NCBI GenBank assembly: GCA_965656185.1
Contig: CBFHJH010000007.1
Span: 80,251 to 144,250, forward strand
Direction of reading: 5' to 3'
Source: Croceimicrobium sp965656185
GTDB lineage: Bacteria; Bacteroidota; Bacteroidia; Flavobacteriales; Schleiferiaceae
Length of the DNA: 64,000 bases
The position numbers and the translations under genes are program-made. The notes under the pieces were generated by a model. The model made no database searches. It worked only from the letters and a program-made list of their open reading frames with translations, and was not told the DNA's origin. Below are positions 18,668 through 27,671 of this stretch, in pieces (within the stretch, counting starts at the first letter, position 1; the number at the start of each line of letters is the position of its first letter).

Positions 18668-19570
18668 TTAGTTGCGATTTAGTCGGTCGCTAAGCAAGAC
18701 TTTCCATGCTTTTTGGACCTTATTTTTAGATAATAATTCTTTGGCGTATTCGTGCAATTGCTCGCGAGCCTCCATGCCATCGGCAGAATTGGAAAGAATA
18801 TCCTTAATGCGGGGATGTTTAGCAATTTCTGCAATCTCGGTATCGGAAGGTAGGCGTTCTACATTACCAAGTTTCCCAAGGTCGTTTCCGCTTAAGTAAA
18901 CACTATCGCGAATGCGGGGAGGGATTTGGTCTACACCGATGCCTAGAGTTGCCAGTGGTTTTTCCACTTCGAACATCGATTCTCCATTGGCCCGACAGTA
19001 CCAATTGGCACCCATTCGAGCTACTAGGTCAAGTTTAGTGCAATCAGCAATGCCGTTTTCATTTAGGGCCGATTCATCCACGTGCATTTTTAGTACTTCA
19101 CAGAGGATGAGGTTACCAGCACCTCCTTCTTCTCCAAGGTAAATAATGTCGCGCACCTTGCATTCAAATTGCACTGGCGATTCCTTAACGCGGTAAGGTT
19201 TCACCAATTCAGATTCGATAGGGGTGAGGCCTGCTTTGTCAAATTCGTTGATGTCACTGTCGTATTCGGTGGAAGAGAGTGACATTTGTTCTACCAGGTC
19301 GTAGTTTACCACGTTAATCACCACCTCACCAGTTGCTTCCGCATTATGCAAGGTGTCTTTGGTGGTATTGTTTCTTACCCGTCGGTTTGGCGAAAAGATC
19401 AATACCGGAGGACGTGTGCTAAATACATTAAAATAGCTGTAAGGGCTTAAATTAGGTTTGCCATCGGCACTTACCGTGCTAGCAAAAGCAATTGGCCTAG
19501 GCCCAATAGATGCCAGCAAATGGGCATGCGCCTCTTTGCCAGGTAATTCGTTTAAATCGATAGATTTCAT
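18668..19570 (-). CDS. Flavin reductase-like domain protein
   Basis: 300 residues. The first 200 form a split-barrel flavin-binding domain: IGPRPIAFASTVSADGKPNLSPYSYFNVFS and PPVLIFSPNRR are hallmarks of the flavin reductase-like family that binds FMN. The C-terminal 100 residues are helical (LSGNDLGKLGNVERLPS, then QLHEYAKELL) and are found in the longer Bacteroidota members. It probably reduces or carries FMN for an unidentified monooxygenase or other acceptor. It is the first gene of the leftward run and has a plausible -7 element 18 bases upstream. Confidence 0.9.
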   Translation of the reverse strand: MKSIDLNELPGKEAHAHLLASIGPRPIAFASTVSADGKPNLSPYSYFNVFSTRPPVLIFSPNRRVRNNTTKDTLHNAEATGEVVINVVNYDLVEQMSLSSTEYDSDINEFDKAGLTPIESELVKPYRVKESPVQFECKVRDIIYLGEEGGAGNLILCEVLKMHVDESALNENGIADCTKLDLVARMGANWYCRANGESMFEVEKPLATLGIGVDQIPPRIRDSVYLSGNDLGKLGNVERLPSDTEIAEIAKHPRIKDILSNSADGMEAREQLHEYAKELLSKNKVQKAWKVLLSDRLNRN

Positions 19571-19587
19571 AGTTCGAAAATGATAAG

Positions 19588-19595
19588 CAAAAATA
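19588..19595 (-). promoter_or_regulatory. Probable -7 element for the flavin reductase operon
   Basis: On the minus strand TATTTTTG fits TAnnTTTG and lies 18 bases before the start codon. No convincing -33 box is visible. Confidence 0.4.
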
Positions 19596-19700
19596 AGGAT
19601 TTAGCTATGGCTAATGGTGACTAATTCGGTGACAATTATTTGGTAAATATTTAAGCACAATTTCTAAAGTCTTTTGCATCCTTCCAGTGATTTGTTTTAT

Positions 19701-19708
19701 ATTTGCCG
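19701..19708 (+). promoter_or_regulatory. Promoter of tRNA-Leu(UAG)
   Basis: TATATTTG, an exact TAnnTTTG match, follows a TTTG about 21 bases upstream, giving a good Bacteroidota -33/-7 arrangement a few bases before the mature tRNA. The exact start may be off by one or two bases. Confidence 0.55.
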
Positions 19709-19715
19709 CCCTATT

Positions 19716-19797
19716 GCGGGCGTGGTGGAATTGGTAGACACGCTAGACTTAGGATCTAGTGCCGCGAGGTGTGAGAGTTCGAGTCTCTCCGCCCGCA
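19716..19797 (+). tRNA. tRNA-Leu (anticodon UAG)
   Basis: 82 bases folding as a class II tRNA. The acceptor arm GCGGGCG pairs with CGCCCGC, the anticodon arm CTAGA-CTTAGGA-TCTAG presents TAG, a long variable arm follows, and the T loop is TTCGAGT. The CCA end is not encoded. A TATATTTG -7 element is located immediately upstream. Confidence 0.96.
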
Positions 19798-19800
19798 CTC

Positions 19801-19833
19801 AAAAAGGGTTAGCAGAAATGTTAACCCTTTTTT
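19801..19833 (+). terminator. Terminator after tRNA-Leu(UAG)
   Basis: GGGTTA and TAACCC form a stem extended by A and T runs, with six T following. It lies 4 bases after the tRNA. Confidence 0.75.
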
Positions 19834-19835
19834 AT

Positions 19836-20042
19836 TTATCTAATTATTAATTCTTCTGTGACCTTTTGATGCCCTTTTTGTACTTGCAAAAAGTAAATTC
19901 CGTGCTTGAGGTGGCTGAGGTCCACTTCAGATTCTCCATGAGAATTGAGTCTTCCTTGGCTCAATATTTTTCCAGAGGAATATAGTACCTGGAAAAACTC
20001 GAATTGGCCGATCGGGTAGTCAAGTTTTATAATATCCTCTCC
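19836..20042 (-). pseudogene. Frameshifted T9SS type A sorting domain of the LamG gene
   Basis: Read leftward in the frame shifted by one base, this stretch encodes about 68 residues that begin PGEDIIKLDYP, pass through GQFEFFQVLYSSGK and GIYFLQVQKG, and end TEELIIR before a stop at 19836-19838. That is a complete T9SS type A C-terminal sorting domain. The upstream gene breaks at YPN, and adding one C to the run at about 20041-20045 restores YPNPGED. This is therefore the lost tail of the LamG gene, split off either by mutation or by a sequencing error. Confidence 0.85.
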
Positions 20043-21196
20043 CGGTTAGGATAAATTCGAAGTTGTTCCGCTTGTAATTGGCCTAAACTCAAATTGGTGA
20101 TGTCGATACAATCTGAAGTATCTACACAACCATTTAAGGTAATCTCAACCGCGTAGCTGCCATTTTGAAGAATAATAAAGTTGCGATTCTTTACGCCCTG
20201 TATCGGTCTCATTCCATCGTTGCAATTGAGCCATTGAAAACTTGCACTTGTATCGCTTTCATTAGCTTCGATTTCGTTTGTAGCAATTCGATTTACGGTA
20301 TTGTCGATGTTTACTACTTGTAAGTTTAAATTCATGATGGTGTCACAGCCAGCGGCGTTGGTAAGGGTGTCGGTGTAAAATCCATTGCTAGTGTAGGTTT
20401 GTCCGTTTATGGCAGTATAGGGGCCGCAAGAGGTAATGTTCTGATTGAGTTCAGTGCTAGAGCCTAAGAGTGGGCTACTTATGTAGTTAGAGCCTCCACC
20501 ATTTAAACTAAAATTATTGAGGCTACCGTTGTTTGATCCGGCATCGTCTATCACCGTGCTAATGCTGGAGTTATTCGAAGCTGCGATGCCCTCATTAAAT
20601 TTGTAATAGGCGAGCAAATTGGCAGAAGGAGCACAAATTTCGTTGCTGTCGTTTTGGGCAAGTTGACTTGCCGTAAGCGCAGTGTTCCAAATGCGTATTT
20701 CGTCAATATCTCCATCAAAGTAGTTGATTCCATCTACTCGACGACCGATCATGAAATTACCAGAGCTTGTATTAATGCCACTCAAGGTACCCGAATTGTC
20801 TAATACCCCATCCACGTAGAGGCTTACAAAGTTTGAATTAAGGGTAACGGCAACATGGTGCCAATTCCCATCATTTACCGCTACAGTTCCGCTTATACCC
20901 GAACCACCAATTTCTAAACGGATGGCATTACTCCAAAGGATATTGAAGGTGAAGCGCGTGCCAGTGGCCATGGTGCCCCAATTGGCGATCACTTTTTGTC
21001 CGCCTTGGCCAGGAATTGCGTTGGCCGTGGTCCTGATCCAGGCTTCTATGGTCCGATCATTATTACCACTAATACCAGAAAAAGAGCTCGAAATGTAGTC
21101 GTCGGTTCCATCGAAATTTAAGCCGGTTTGAGCCTGTCCTATCAGCGGAAGAGAGCAAAATAAGTAAAGAAGGGTAAGGCTTAAATTGATTTTCAT
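20027..21196 (-). CDS. LamG-domain secreted protein, C-terminally frameshifted
   Basis: 389 residues as read. A signal peptide (about 1-22) precedes a concanavalin-like LamG domain (about 23-200: GLNFDGTDDYISS, IEAWIRTT-like strand, DGNWHHVAVTLNSNFVSLYVDG, GDIDEIRIWNTALT), then a Cys-bearing beta region with the repeated SCGPYTAINGQTYTSNGFYTDTL type motif found in Bacteroidota surface proteins. The frame ends at IYPNRERIL, exactly where YPNP of the sorting domain should be. As written the product would lose T9SS export and anchoring. LamG domains commonly bind carbohydrates or other ligands at the surface. Confidence 0.82.
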   Translation of the reverse strand: MKINLSLTLLYLFCSLPLIGQAQTGLNFDGTDDYISSSFSGISGNNDRTIEAWIRTTANAIPGQGGQKVIANWGTMATGTRFTFNILWSNAIRLEIGGSGISGTVAVNDGNWHHVAVTLNSNFVSLYVDGVLDNSGTLSGINTSSGNFMIGRRVDGINYFDGDIDEIRIWNTALTASQLAQNDSNEICAPSANLLAYYKFNEGIAASNNSSISTVIDDAGSNNGSLNNFSLNGGGSNYISSPLLGSSTELNQNITSCGPYTAINGQTYTSNGFYTDTLTNAAGCDTIMNLNLQVVNIDNTVNRIATNEIEANESDTSASFQWLNCNDGMRPIQGVKNRNFIILQNGSYAVEITLNGCVDTSDCIDITNLSLGQLQAEQLRIYPNRERIL

Positions 21197-21226
21197 GTAT
21201 GAAGTGCTTTGAAAGGGAATTTACGA

Positions 21227-21991
21227 TTATTCCTTGAGCTCAATTTTAATGGGCACTACAAAGCTCATGCGGACTGACTTGCCGCGCTGACTGGCTGGTT
21301 GGATATTGGGCAAAGATCGAATAACTCGGATGGCTTCTTCATCTAACCAGGGATCTACTCCCCTTAATAATTCTACATTAGAGACTTGACCATCTTTTTC
21401 TACTACAAATTGTACGATAACTCGCCCCTGAATTTTTAACTGTCGGGCTGCTTCACTATACACAAAGTTTTCACCTACAAACTGAAGAAGCGCTTGTTGA
21501 AAGCAGGCTTTTTTCTCATCATTACTGGCATTTTCGTCACAGCCTGGAAAAGTGGGGACGGATTCAACTACCGCAAAGGGAATGGGGTCTTCTAACTCCT
21601 CTAGGACCTCTGCCTCCTGTTCTATTACTTCCACTTCGCCGTCAACGTACTGCACATCTTGATCCGAATTTATGAGGAATTCATCTTCATCTGTTTCGGT
21701 GGCTCGCATGTCTAGTTCATCGTCTACTTCAAGGTGATCGTCTATTACCTCTAGTTTAGAAGGTAATTCTTTCGGGGTTTCGGTTTTTTGCACCTTAGGC
21801 TTTTGCAAAGTGATCGGGATGACAATATCATCACTATCTACCACAACCTTTTCTTTAGGAGCGGGTGCCTCTTCGCTGAAGTTAATGTTAAAAATGCCGA
21901 TTACCGCGGCGATGGACAAGGCCAGACCGATCAAGAAAAAATGGGTGCGGTATTTCTCAAGGTCAATATTGGGGTTCTTCTTAAGTCGCAT
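21227..21991 (-). CDS. tonB: Energy transducer TonB
   Basis: 254 residues. A short cytoplasmic start is followed by one membrane helix (about 13-33, FFLIGLALSIAAVIGIF), an acidic and Pro-containing periplasmic linker (about 35-145), then a TonB C-terminal domain (about 165-254: IQGRVIVQFVVEKDGQVSNVELLRGVDPWLDEEAIRVI). It passes proton-motive energy from ExbBD to outer membrane receptors, of which two are encoded in this window. Just before the TonB domain there is a conserved Cys pair (PGCDENASNDEKKACF) also found in the paralogue at 38909-39370. No exbB or exbD lies next to it. Confidence 0.93.
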   Translation of the reverse strand: MRLKKNPNIDLEKYRTHFFLIGLALSIAAVIGIFNINFSEEAPAPKEKVVVDSDDIVIPITLQKPKVQKTETPKELPSKLEVIDDHLEVDDELDMRATETDEDEFLINSDQDVQYVDGEVEVIEQEAEVLEELEDPIPFAVVESVPTFPGCDENASNDEKKACFQQALLQFVGENFVYSEAARQLKIQGRVIVQFVVEKDGQVSNVELLRGVDPWLDEEAIRVIRSLPNIQPASQRGKSVRMSFVVPIKIELKE

Positions 21992-22044
21992 GGTTTTTTA
22001 TCGAAGGTAAGATTTTCGGAGAGGATTATCTGTGAGGAATATCC

Positions 22045-22070
22045 AAAAAGAAAGCCGGCAAAGCCGGCTC
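22045..22070 (-). terminator. Terminator of the repeat-rich surface protein gene
   Basis: On the minus strand AGCCGGC, loop TTT, GCCGGCT is followed by a T-rich tract, 8 bases after the stop at 22078. Confidence 0.75.
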
Positions 22071-22077
22071 TCATTCA

Positions 22078-25000
22078 TTATTTCTTGATCAGTCGATATT
22101 GCTGTCTTAACTGATTTGCTTCCACTTCCAAGAGGTAGAGCCCTGGTGGCAGATTTGAAATGGGGTAACTTTCTTGTGCCCCCATCCATACTTTAATTAG
22201 GGCACCTTTAGCATCCCTTAATCTAATAAGCTCCAAATCAGGCAAAGCTTCGGGCCAATCAATTCGGAATAAGCCTTCACTTGGATTGGGATAAACACTA
22301 ATTTGGCTGATCAAGTCCCGGTCTTCCAACCCAATCTGATTGAGTCGGAATTTACGGCTATCGGCAGTACCACAATTATTGGTTACGGTAAGTTCCACCT
22401 CGTAGAATAAGCCAGGAGTGCTGTAGATGTGGATGGGAGTAGGGCCAGTTCCCGTATTGCCATCACCAAAGTCCCAATTATAAGTGCTGGCATTTTGCGA
22501 GAGGGTCCCGTCGAATTGTACCCTTAAACCGGCATTAATTGGATTTAATATAGTGTAGGTCCAGTCAGCCTTAGGTGGATCACAGGCAACAACGGTTTGG
22601 GTTAAGGAAACCGTGTCTCCGCATGCATTCCAGGCGGTAAGGCTTACCGTCTTATTGGTGTTCAGGTTGCTGTAAACCACCACTGGAATAGGGGAGTTGC
22701 TCGTAAAACCTTCATCGAGGTCCCAAGAATAACCAATAGCATTATTACTAGGGTCGGCTTGGTAGAACACCGTATCATTATTCACAGTCCAAGTGAAATC
22801 AGCGCGAAGCGTATCACAAATCCTAATATTCTGCACCGTTGTGTCGCCCACTCCACAATTACTTAGGGCAACGTGGCTTACGGCATAAACACCGGGGCTA
22901 GTGTAGTTATATACTGGATTGGCTAAGCTACTGCTGTCGCCATTCCCAAGATACCAGTACACCGTATCGGCATTGGTGGCATTAGAGCTTAAACTTAAAC
23001 TTAGGAAGTTTCGGCTGAAGGTGAAATTAGAACTCACAACCGGACAAGGGTCGGTGCTTAAAGTATCGGTCAAGGGGTCGCTTAGAACCCCATTAACACA
23101 GCTATCCACCAATTGGATTACATAAGCAGTATTTGGGTTTAAACCGGTTAAATTATAGGGGCTGCTTATGCCAGTGACGGTTGTAGCCGATCCAGGGCCA
23201 GAGGCGGCTTCATACCAAATAAGATCAGTAGTGGAACCATTGGGATTGGCGTTTTGCCAAGTTAGATTTAGGCCAGTAGTGGAACTGCTGCTTACCTGTA
23301 AATTCGTTGGGGCATTGCAATCGGGCCCCGTTTCTTCTACGCGCACTTCATCTACTGCGATATCACTACCGCCATTGGAGCTGGTAGGTTCTGCTCTAAA
23401 TACCACCCGAATGGTATCACCTACATAGGCTGACAAATCAATCGAATCAAGTTTCCAAGCATCGGCAGAGCTTGACTGTTGCTGACTGCTCCAAGTGCGC
23501 TCTAAATTTCCATTTCCATTATTGCGTGAGTTGATCTCAATTTTTAAGTCGCCCACATTACTTCCAAACATATGGTATTGATAGTATAGCTTGGGACTAT
23601 TGGCGCCAGCAAGATCAATTTCAGCACTACGAATAAAGGCGCTGATACTAGTGCTGGTAAAATCACTTTCAAAGTAAATGTAGTTTCCGCTGCCGCTTAC
23701 ATCTGAGTTTGGACCGGTATTAAAGTTAGCAGTTGCGCCAGTTCTGGTGCCCCATTTATCGGTTTGATTTGAGCGGTTACGCACCCAACAATTGCTTACT
23801 TGGTCATTGCTATTGAAGAATCCGATCCCACTTTCCCAAGGACTGGCATCAAAGTTTTCTGCATAAGGCAAACTACTTACGCCACAGCCCGTAAAAGCGA
23901 ATAATGGGCCTGCCCACCAACTTACGTCTCCTTGTCCACAGCTATCACGTACGTAGATCTCGTAGCTTGAATTCGGATTTAAACCGGTAAGGTTAAAGGG
24001 GCTACTATTTACGTTTACGATGGTAAACGGCTGATTGCTTCCAGTTTGTCGATACTGAATTTGCCAATTATTGGCTCCACCGCTGGTCCAATTTAAGTTG
24101 ATAGAAGTAGGGGTGTTGGAGCTGGTGCTTAAATTACTTGGAGCAGGACATGTGGGTACATTATCCACCCTAATATCATCTAAGGCAATATTTACCCTAA
24201 AGGCAAAATTCGTCGTACGGAAAGATCTAAATCGAAATTTGACGGTATCACCAACGTAAGCCGATAAGGAATTAATACTTTCTTGCCAAGCAGCGGAGCT
24301 ACTGGTTTGTTGTTGCCCACTGATCGTGTTAAGGGTAGACCATCCATTTCCATTATTAATGGCTACTTCTAATTTATCGATATCCACTCCAAACATGTGG
24401 TACCAAAAACGTAGTTCTGGATTGCTTAGGGTGTCGAGAGAAATTAGGGGCGTTTCTATATCGGTGCTCAAATTGTTATTAAATGCTCCGGCTCTAAAGC
24501 TGTATACATATTTGCCTGAACCGGTGGTGTGGTCGCCACTCGGTCCTGAGGAGAATCCGTCTGACGCCCCTTGGTTTGGTCGGAAATAAAAGCCAGAAGT
24601 GTCGGTTCTACTCCAACAGGGGTCTATAACTCCAGGGTCATTGAAGGCCACTGGGTCAGACCAGGCTGAACTTTCTAGATCATCGAAATAAGGGGCGACA
24701 AAGAGATTACAATCCGTTCTAAAGTTTAGGGGACCAACCCAAAAACTCACATCGCCAGGGCCGCAACTATCGCGCACATATATCTGGTAGGGCGTATTGC
24801 TACTCAATCCAGTTAGATTAAAAGGATTAGAAGTGGCACTTACGAGAGTTCCATTTCCTGGATTAAAGCCAACTGGACCGTATTCGATTTGCCAATTATT
24901 AGCTCCTCCGCTGGTCCAACTAAAATTAGCGCTGTTGGCACTAGTGCTTACTAAGTTAAAATTACTGGGCTGCGGACAGCTAGGTTGTTCGTCAATTCGT

Positions 25001-27519
25001 AAATCGTCTATCGCAATGGGCGCTTGGTTAGAAAAGGGCGAGTTGCGATGGGCCACCAGCTTGAGCTGAATTGTATCATTCGCATAGGCAGACAGAGGTA
25101 CAACTGCTTCTAACCAAGCATCGCTCGAGCTTGACTGTTGTTGTCCACTAAGGCTCCACAAATAGGTGAAGCCTTGTCCTTTATCGACGTAAACGCTTAA
25201 TGAATCTATGCCGAAGCCATATAAATGATACCAAAAGCGAAGCTCCGGAATGGTCAAAGGGCTTAAGTCTACGGCTGGGCTTAGGACCTCCGCACTGGTA
25301 ACCTGATTTAAATTTATACCGAATAAGGCTTGGCTATAGATGTATTGACCGGTGCCTGTGGTATGGTCGGCATTAGGGCCAGCATTAAAGGTACCAGGAT
25401 TTCCATCTTCTACCGACCATTGGTAGTTAGAGCCGGTATCGAGTCTCCAACAGCTATTTAAGGTGCCTGCAACATTAAAGCTGCCGGGACTAAAATCTGT
25501 GCCATCAAAATTCTCAAAATAAGGTGCACTAATCGGTAAGCATAGAGTCTGAAAGGAAATAGGGCCTACCCATGCTGATACATCGCCTGGTCCGCAGCTG
25601 TCGCGAACGAAAGCTACATAATTGGTATTTGCCGATAAGCCTGTAAGGGTGCCAGGATTAGCGTTGGTGTTAACCACAGTACCATTGCTGGCAGTGGTTC
25701 CGGGCGGTCCATAACTGATGTTCCAGTTGGTAGCGCCTCCACTTTGCCAACCTAAGGTAGCAGTAGTGGCCCCTAGACTGGTTACGTTAAAATTTTGTGG
25801 TTTCGGGCAGCTTGGTGCCTCATCGATATTCACATCATCAATCGCTATATCGCTTGCAAAGCCATTGGCAGTTTTCAGTGCTACGAAGCGTAGTTGAATA
25901 GTGTCGTTCACATAGGCCGACAGGGCAACATTAATTTCTTTCCAGGCGGCCGATTTGCTACTTTGCTGTTGGCCACTTTGAGTATTTACGAGGGTAAAGC
26001 CCGAGCCATTATCCACGTAAGTTTTCAAGGAACTAATGTCGGAGCCAAACATGTGGGTAAAAAAGGTGAGTTGAGGATTGGTTAACCCACCCAAGTCTAT
26101 TAATGGACTGGTAAGCTTCGCGGTATCCGTGCCGCCGAACCCTGTAGTCTCCGAATACATGTATTGTGCGGAGCCAGTGGTATTGTCACCACTAGGACCC
26201 GCGTTTGTAGGGCTAAAAAATGGTGGGCCGGGCTTCCAAACAAAGTTGTTAGAGGCCTCACGAATCCAACAGGAGTTTATTTGTCCTAAACCATTAAAGG
26301 TTGAACTCGTGGTAAAACCATTGGCATCAAAGTTTTCGGTGTATGGTGTGCTTTGGGGATTGCAGGCAGTTTTAAAGGCTAAGGGGCCTACCCAGTTAGA
26401 AACGTCGCCGGCTCCACAGCTATCGCGCACGTAAATTTCATAATTTGTATTAGGGCTTAAGCCAGTCAGGGTGCCAGGGTTGGAGCCTACGTTTACAATA
26501 GTTCCATTAGCTACACTAAAATTGGGGCTCCCATAACTAAACTGCCAATTCGTAGCTCCACCACTTAGCCAAGAAAAGCTGGCCCGGTCGTTACGGAGGG
26601 AAAGCACCTGGAAGTTTTGTGGTTTAGGGCAAGAAGGTGTGTTTTCGATGCTAACTTCATCAATACAAACCGCGTTGCGTGTTCCAAGGGTTTGTTCGAA
26701 GCTTTCAAATAAAATTCTAACAGTATCATTACTGTATGCACTTAGGTCAATGATTAGTTCTTTCCAGGGATCGTTATTGGAAAATTGCTTTTGTCCGCTT
26801 AATGTGCGTAATAGCGTATAATTAGCTCCGTAGTCGGTAGAGATGAAAACGCGTAATTCTTCAATGTCCGTACCATACATGTGGTAAAAGAAGCGAAGGC
26901 GTGGACTGCTTAAAGCCGACAGGTCGAATAAAGGTGAATAAAGTTGAGCGGAATCGGGATTGCCAAAGTTGAAACTGATATCATCCACCATCATGAATTG
27001 ACCACTACCACCCACGCCCTGGGCAGCGCCGGTTAAAGTATTCAGAAATTGTGGGGGACCTGGTTTCCATAAAAATCCATTGGTCGGTGTCCTTTGCCAA
27101 CAGGCATTTATAGTTCCCGCCGTATTAAAAGCCCCAGGTGACCAGGCCGCGCCGCTAAAGCCAGCCGTAAATGGGGGAGTTACCACATTACAACTCGTGC
27201 TTAAAGTGCTAACGGTAGACCATGAATTACTACCGGTACAAACTTCTCGGATTTGAATTTGGTAACTCGTATTAACATTAAGTCCGGTAAGATTGTAAGG
27301 CTTTGAGTTAATAGTGCTCACCGGAGCAGCTGTGATACTCCCTCCTTGGATTACATACCTTATTTCATAACTCGTACTGGTAGTATTATCCCAGTCGATT
27401 AGAATGAAGTTTGGCCCATAGGCACTGGCCCGCAAATTACTTGGGGTATTGCATTGCGCGCTCAATTCAATATGAGGAAACAGGAACAGGCTAGCGAGAA
27501 TCAATACTAATTTCTTCAT
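22078..27519 (-). CDS. Giant T9SS surface protein with Fn3, MAM-like and PKD domains
   Basis: 1813 residues. A signal peptide (1-21) precedes five units of about 275 residues. Each unit pairs a fibronectin type III domain (CPKPQNF start, then SGGATNW, then NTNYEIYVRDSCG) with a MAM-like jelly roll (PYxENFD, CWxR, TGSGQYxYS, LRFWYHMYGxDI, AYVNDTIQLRF, IAIDDVxID). A sixth Fn3 follows, then three PKD-type domains (YxWDFGDG-like: YNWDFGDGNTGTG) and a T9SS type A sorting domain from YPNPSEG to the basic end YRLIKK. It should be exported by T9SS and attached or released at the surface. An adhesion or matrix role is inferred; no catalytic motif is seen. Confidence 0.93.
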   Translation of the reverse strand: MKKLVLILASLFLFPHIELSAQCNTPSNLRASAYGPNFILIDWDNTTSTSYEIRYVIQGGSITAAPVSTINSKPYNLTGLNVNTSYQIQIREVCTGSNSWSTVSTLSTSCNVVTPPFTAGFSGAAWSPGAFNTAGTINACWQRTPTNGFLWKPGPPQFLNTLTGAAQGVGGSGQFMMVDDISFNFGNPDSAQLYSPLFDLSALSSPRLRFFYHMYGTDIEELRVFISTDYGANYTLLRTLSGQKQFSNNDPWKELIIDLSAYSNDTVRILFESFEQTLGTRNAVCIDEVSIENTPSCPKPQNFQVLSLRNDRASFSWLSGGATNWQFSYGSPNFSVANGTIVNVGSNPGTLTGLSPNTNYEIYVRDSCGAGDVSNWVGPLAFKTACNPQSTPYTENFDANGFTTSSTFNGLGQINSCWIREASNNFVWKPGPPFFSPTNAGPSGDNTTGSAQYMYSETTGFGGTDTAKLTSPLIDLGGLTNPQLTFFTHMFGSDISSLKTYVDNGSGFTLVNTQSGQQQSSKSAAWKEINVALSAYVNDTIQLRFVALKTANGFASDIAIDDVNIDEAPSCPKPQNFNVTSLGATTATLGWQSGGATNWNISYGPPGTTASNGTVVNTNANPGTLTGLSANTNYVAFVRDSCGPGDVSAWVGPISFQTLCLPISAPYFENFDGTDFSPGSFNVAGTLNSCWRLDTGSNYQWSVEDGNPGTFNAGPNADHTTGTGQYIYSQALFGINLNQVTSAEVLSPAVDLSPLTIPELRFWYHLYGFGIDSLSVYVDKGQGFTYLWSLSGQQQSSSSDAWLEAVVPLSAYANDTIQLKLVAHRNSPFSNQAPIAIDDLRIDEQPSCPQPSNFNLVSTSANSANFSWTSGGANNWQIEYGPVGFNPGNGTLVSATSNPFNLTGLSSNTPYQIYVRDSCGPGDVSFWVGPLNFRTDCNLFVAPYFDDLESSAWSDPVAFNDPGVIDPCWSRTDTSGFYFRPNQGASDGFSSGPSGDHTTGSGKYVYSFRAGAFNNNLSTDIETPLISLDTLSNPELRFWYHMFGVDIDKLEVAINNGNGWSTLNTISGQQQTSSSAAWQESINSLSAYVGDTVKFRFRSFRTTNFAFRVNIALDDIRVDNVPTCPAPSNLSTSSNTPTSINLNWTSGGANNWQIQYRQTGSNQPFTIVNVNSSPFNLTGLNPNSSYEIYVRDSCGQGDVSWWAGPLFAFTGCGVSSLPYAENFDASPWESGIGFFNSNDQVSNCWVRNRSNQTDKWGTRTGATANFNTGPNSDVSGSGNYIYFESDFTSTSISAFIRSAEIDLAGANSPKLYYQYHMFGSNVGDLKIEINSRNNGNGNLERTWSSQQQSSSADAWKLDSIDLSAYVGDTIRVVFRAEPTSSNGGSDIAVDEVRVEETGPDCNAPTNLQVSSSSTTGLNLTWQNANPNGSTTDLIWYEAASGPGSATTVTGISSPYNLTGLNPNTAYVIQLVDSCVNGVLSDPLTDTLSTDPCPVVSSNFTFSRNFLSLSLSSNATNADTVYWYLGNGDSSSLANPVYNYTSPGVYAVSHVALSNCGVGDTTVQNIRICDTLRADFTWTVNNDTVFYQADPSNNAIGYSWDLDEGFTSNSPIPVVVYSNLNTNKTVSLTAWNACGDTVSLTQTVVACDPPKADWTYTILNPINAGLRVQFDGTLSQNASTYNWDFGDGNTGTGPTPIHIYSTPGLFYEVELTVTNNCGTADSRKFRLNQIGLEDRDLISQISVYPNPSEGLFRIDWPEALPDLELIRLRDAKGALIKVWMGAQESYPISNLPPGLYLLEVEANQLRQQYRLIKK
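23300..27465 (-). repeat. Tandem protein-coding repeats of about 828 bp
   Basis: Equivalent Fn3 openings occur near 27450, 26630, 25805, 24975, 24145 and 23315, giving a period of 820-830 bp. The copies are diverged at DNA level, so expansion is old rather than a recent duplication. Confidence 0.85.
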
Positions 27520-27538
27520 AATGGTCAGATGGAATACA

Positions 27539-27546
27539 CAAAAATA
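27539..27546 (-). promoter_or_regulatory. Probable -7 element for the surface protein gene
   Basis: On the minus strand TATTTTTG matches TAnnTTTG, 20 bases before the start codon. The -33 region is not clear. Confidence 0.4.
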
Positions 27547-27671
27547 ACGTGAATATTGCTGAAATGGTTGGTAGAGAGATGCTTATATCTACCCGGAGCT
27601 CTTAAAACTAGTTATCGGTCGCTTATGAGAGTTTAAGGGCAGCCTTGAATTATTTAATTTAGCTGAAAATC

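Noticed and set aside
22919..26821. Many plus-strand open frames of 60-118 residues opposite the giant surface protein
   Set aside because: They are antisense shadows of a repetitive gene and recur at the repeat period; none has a plausible start context or family motif.
22078..27519. Regularly spaced repeats as a possible CRISPR array
   Set aside because: The repeats are about 828 bp, diverged and in frame; they encode protein domains.
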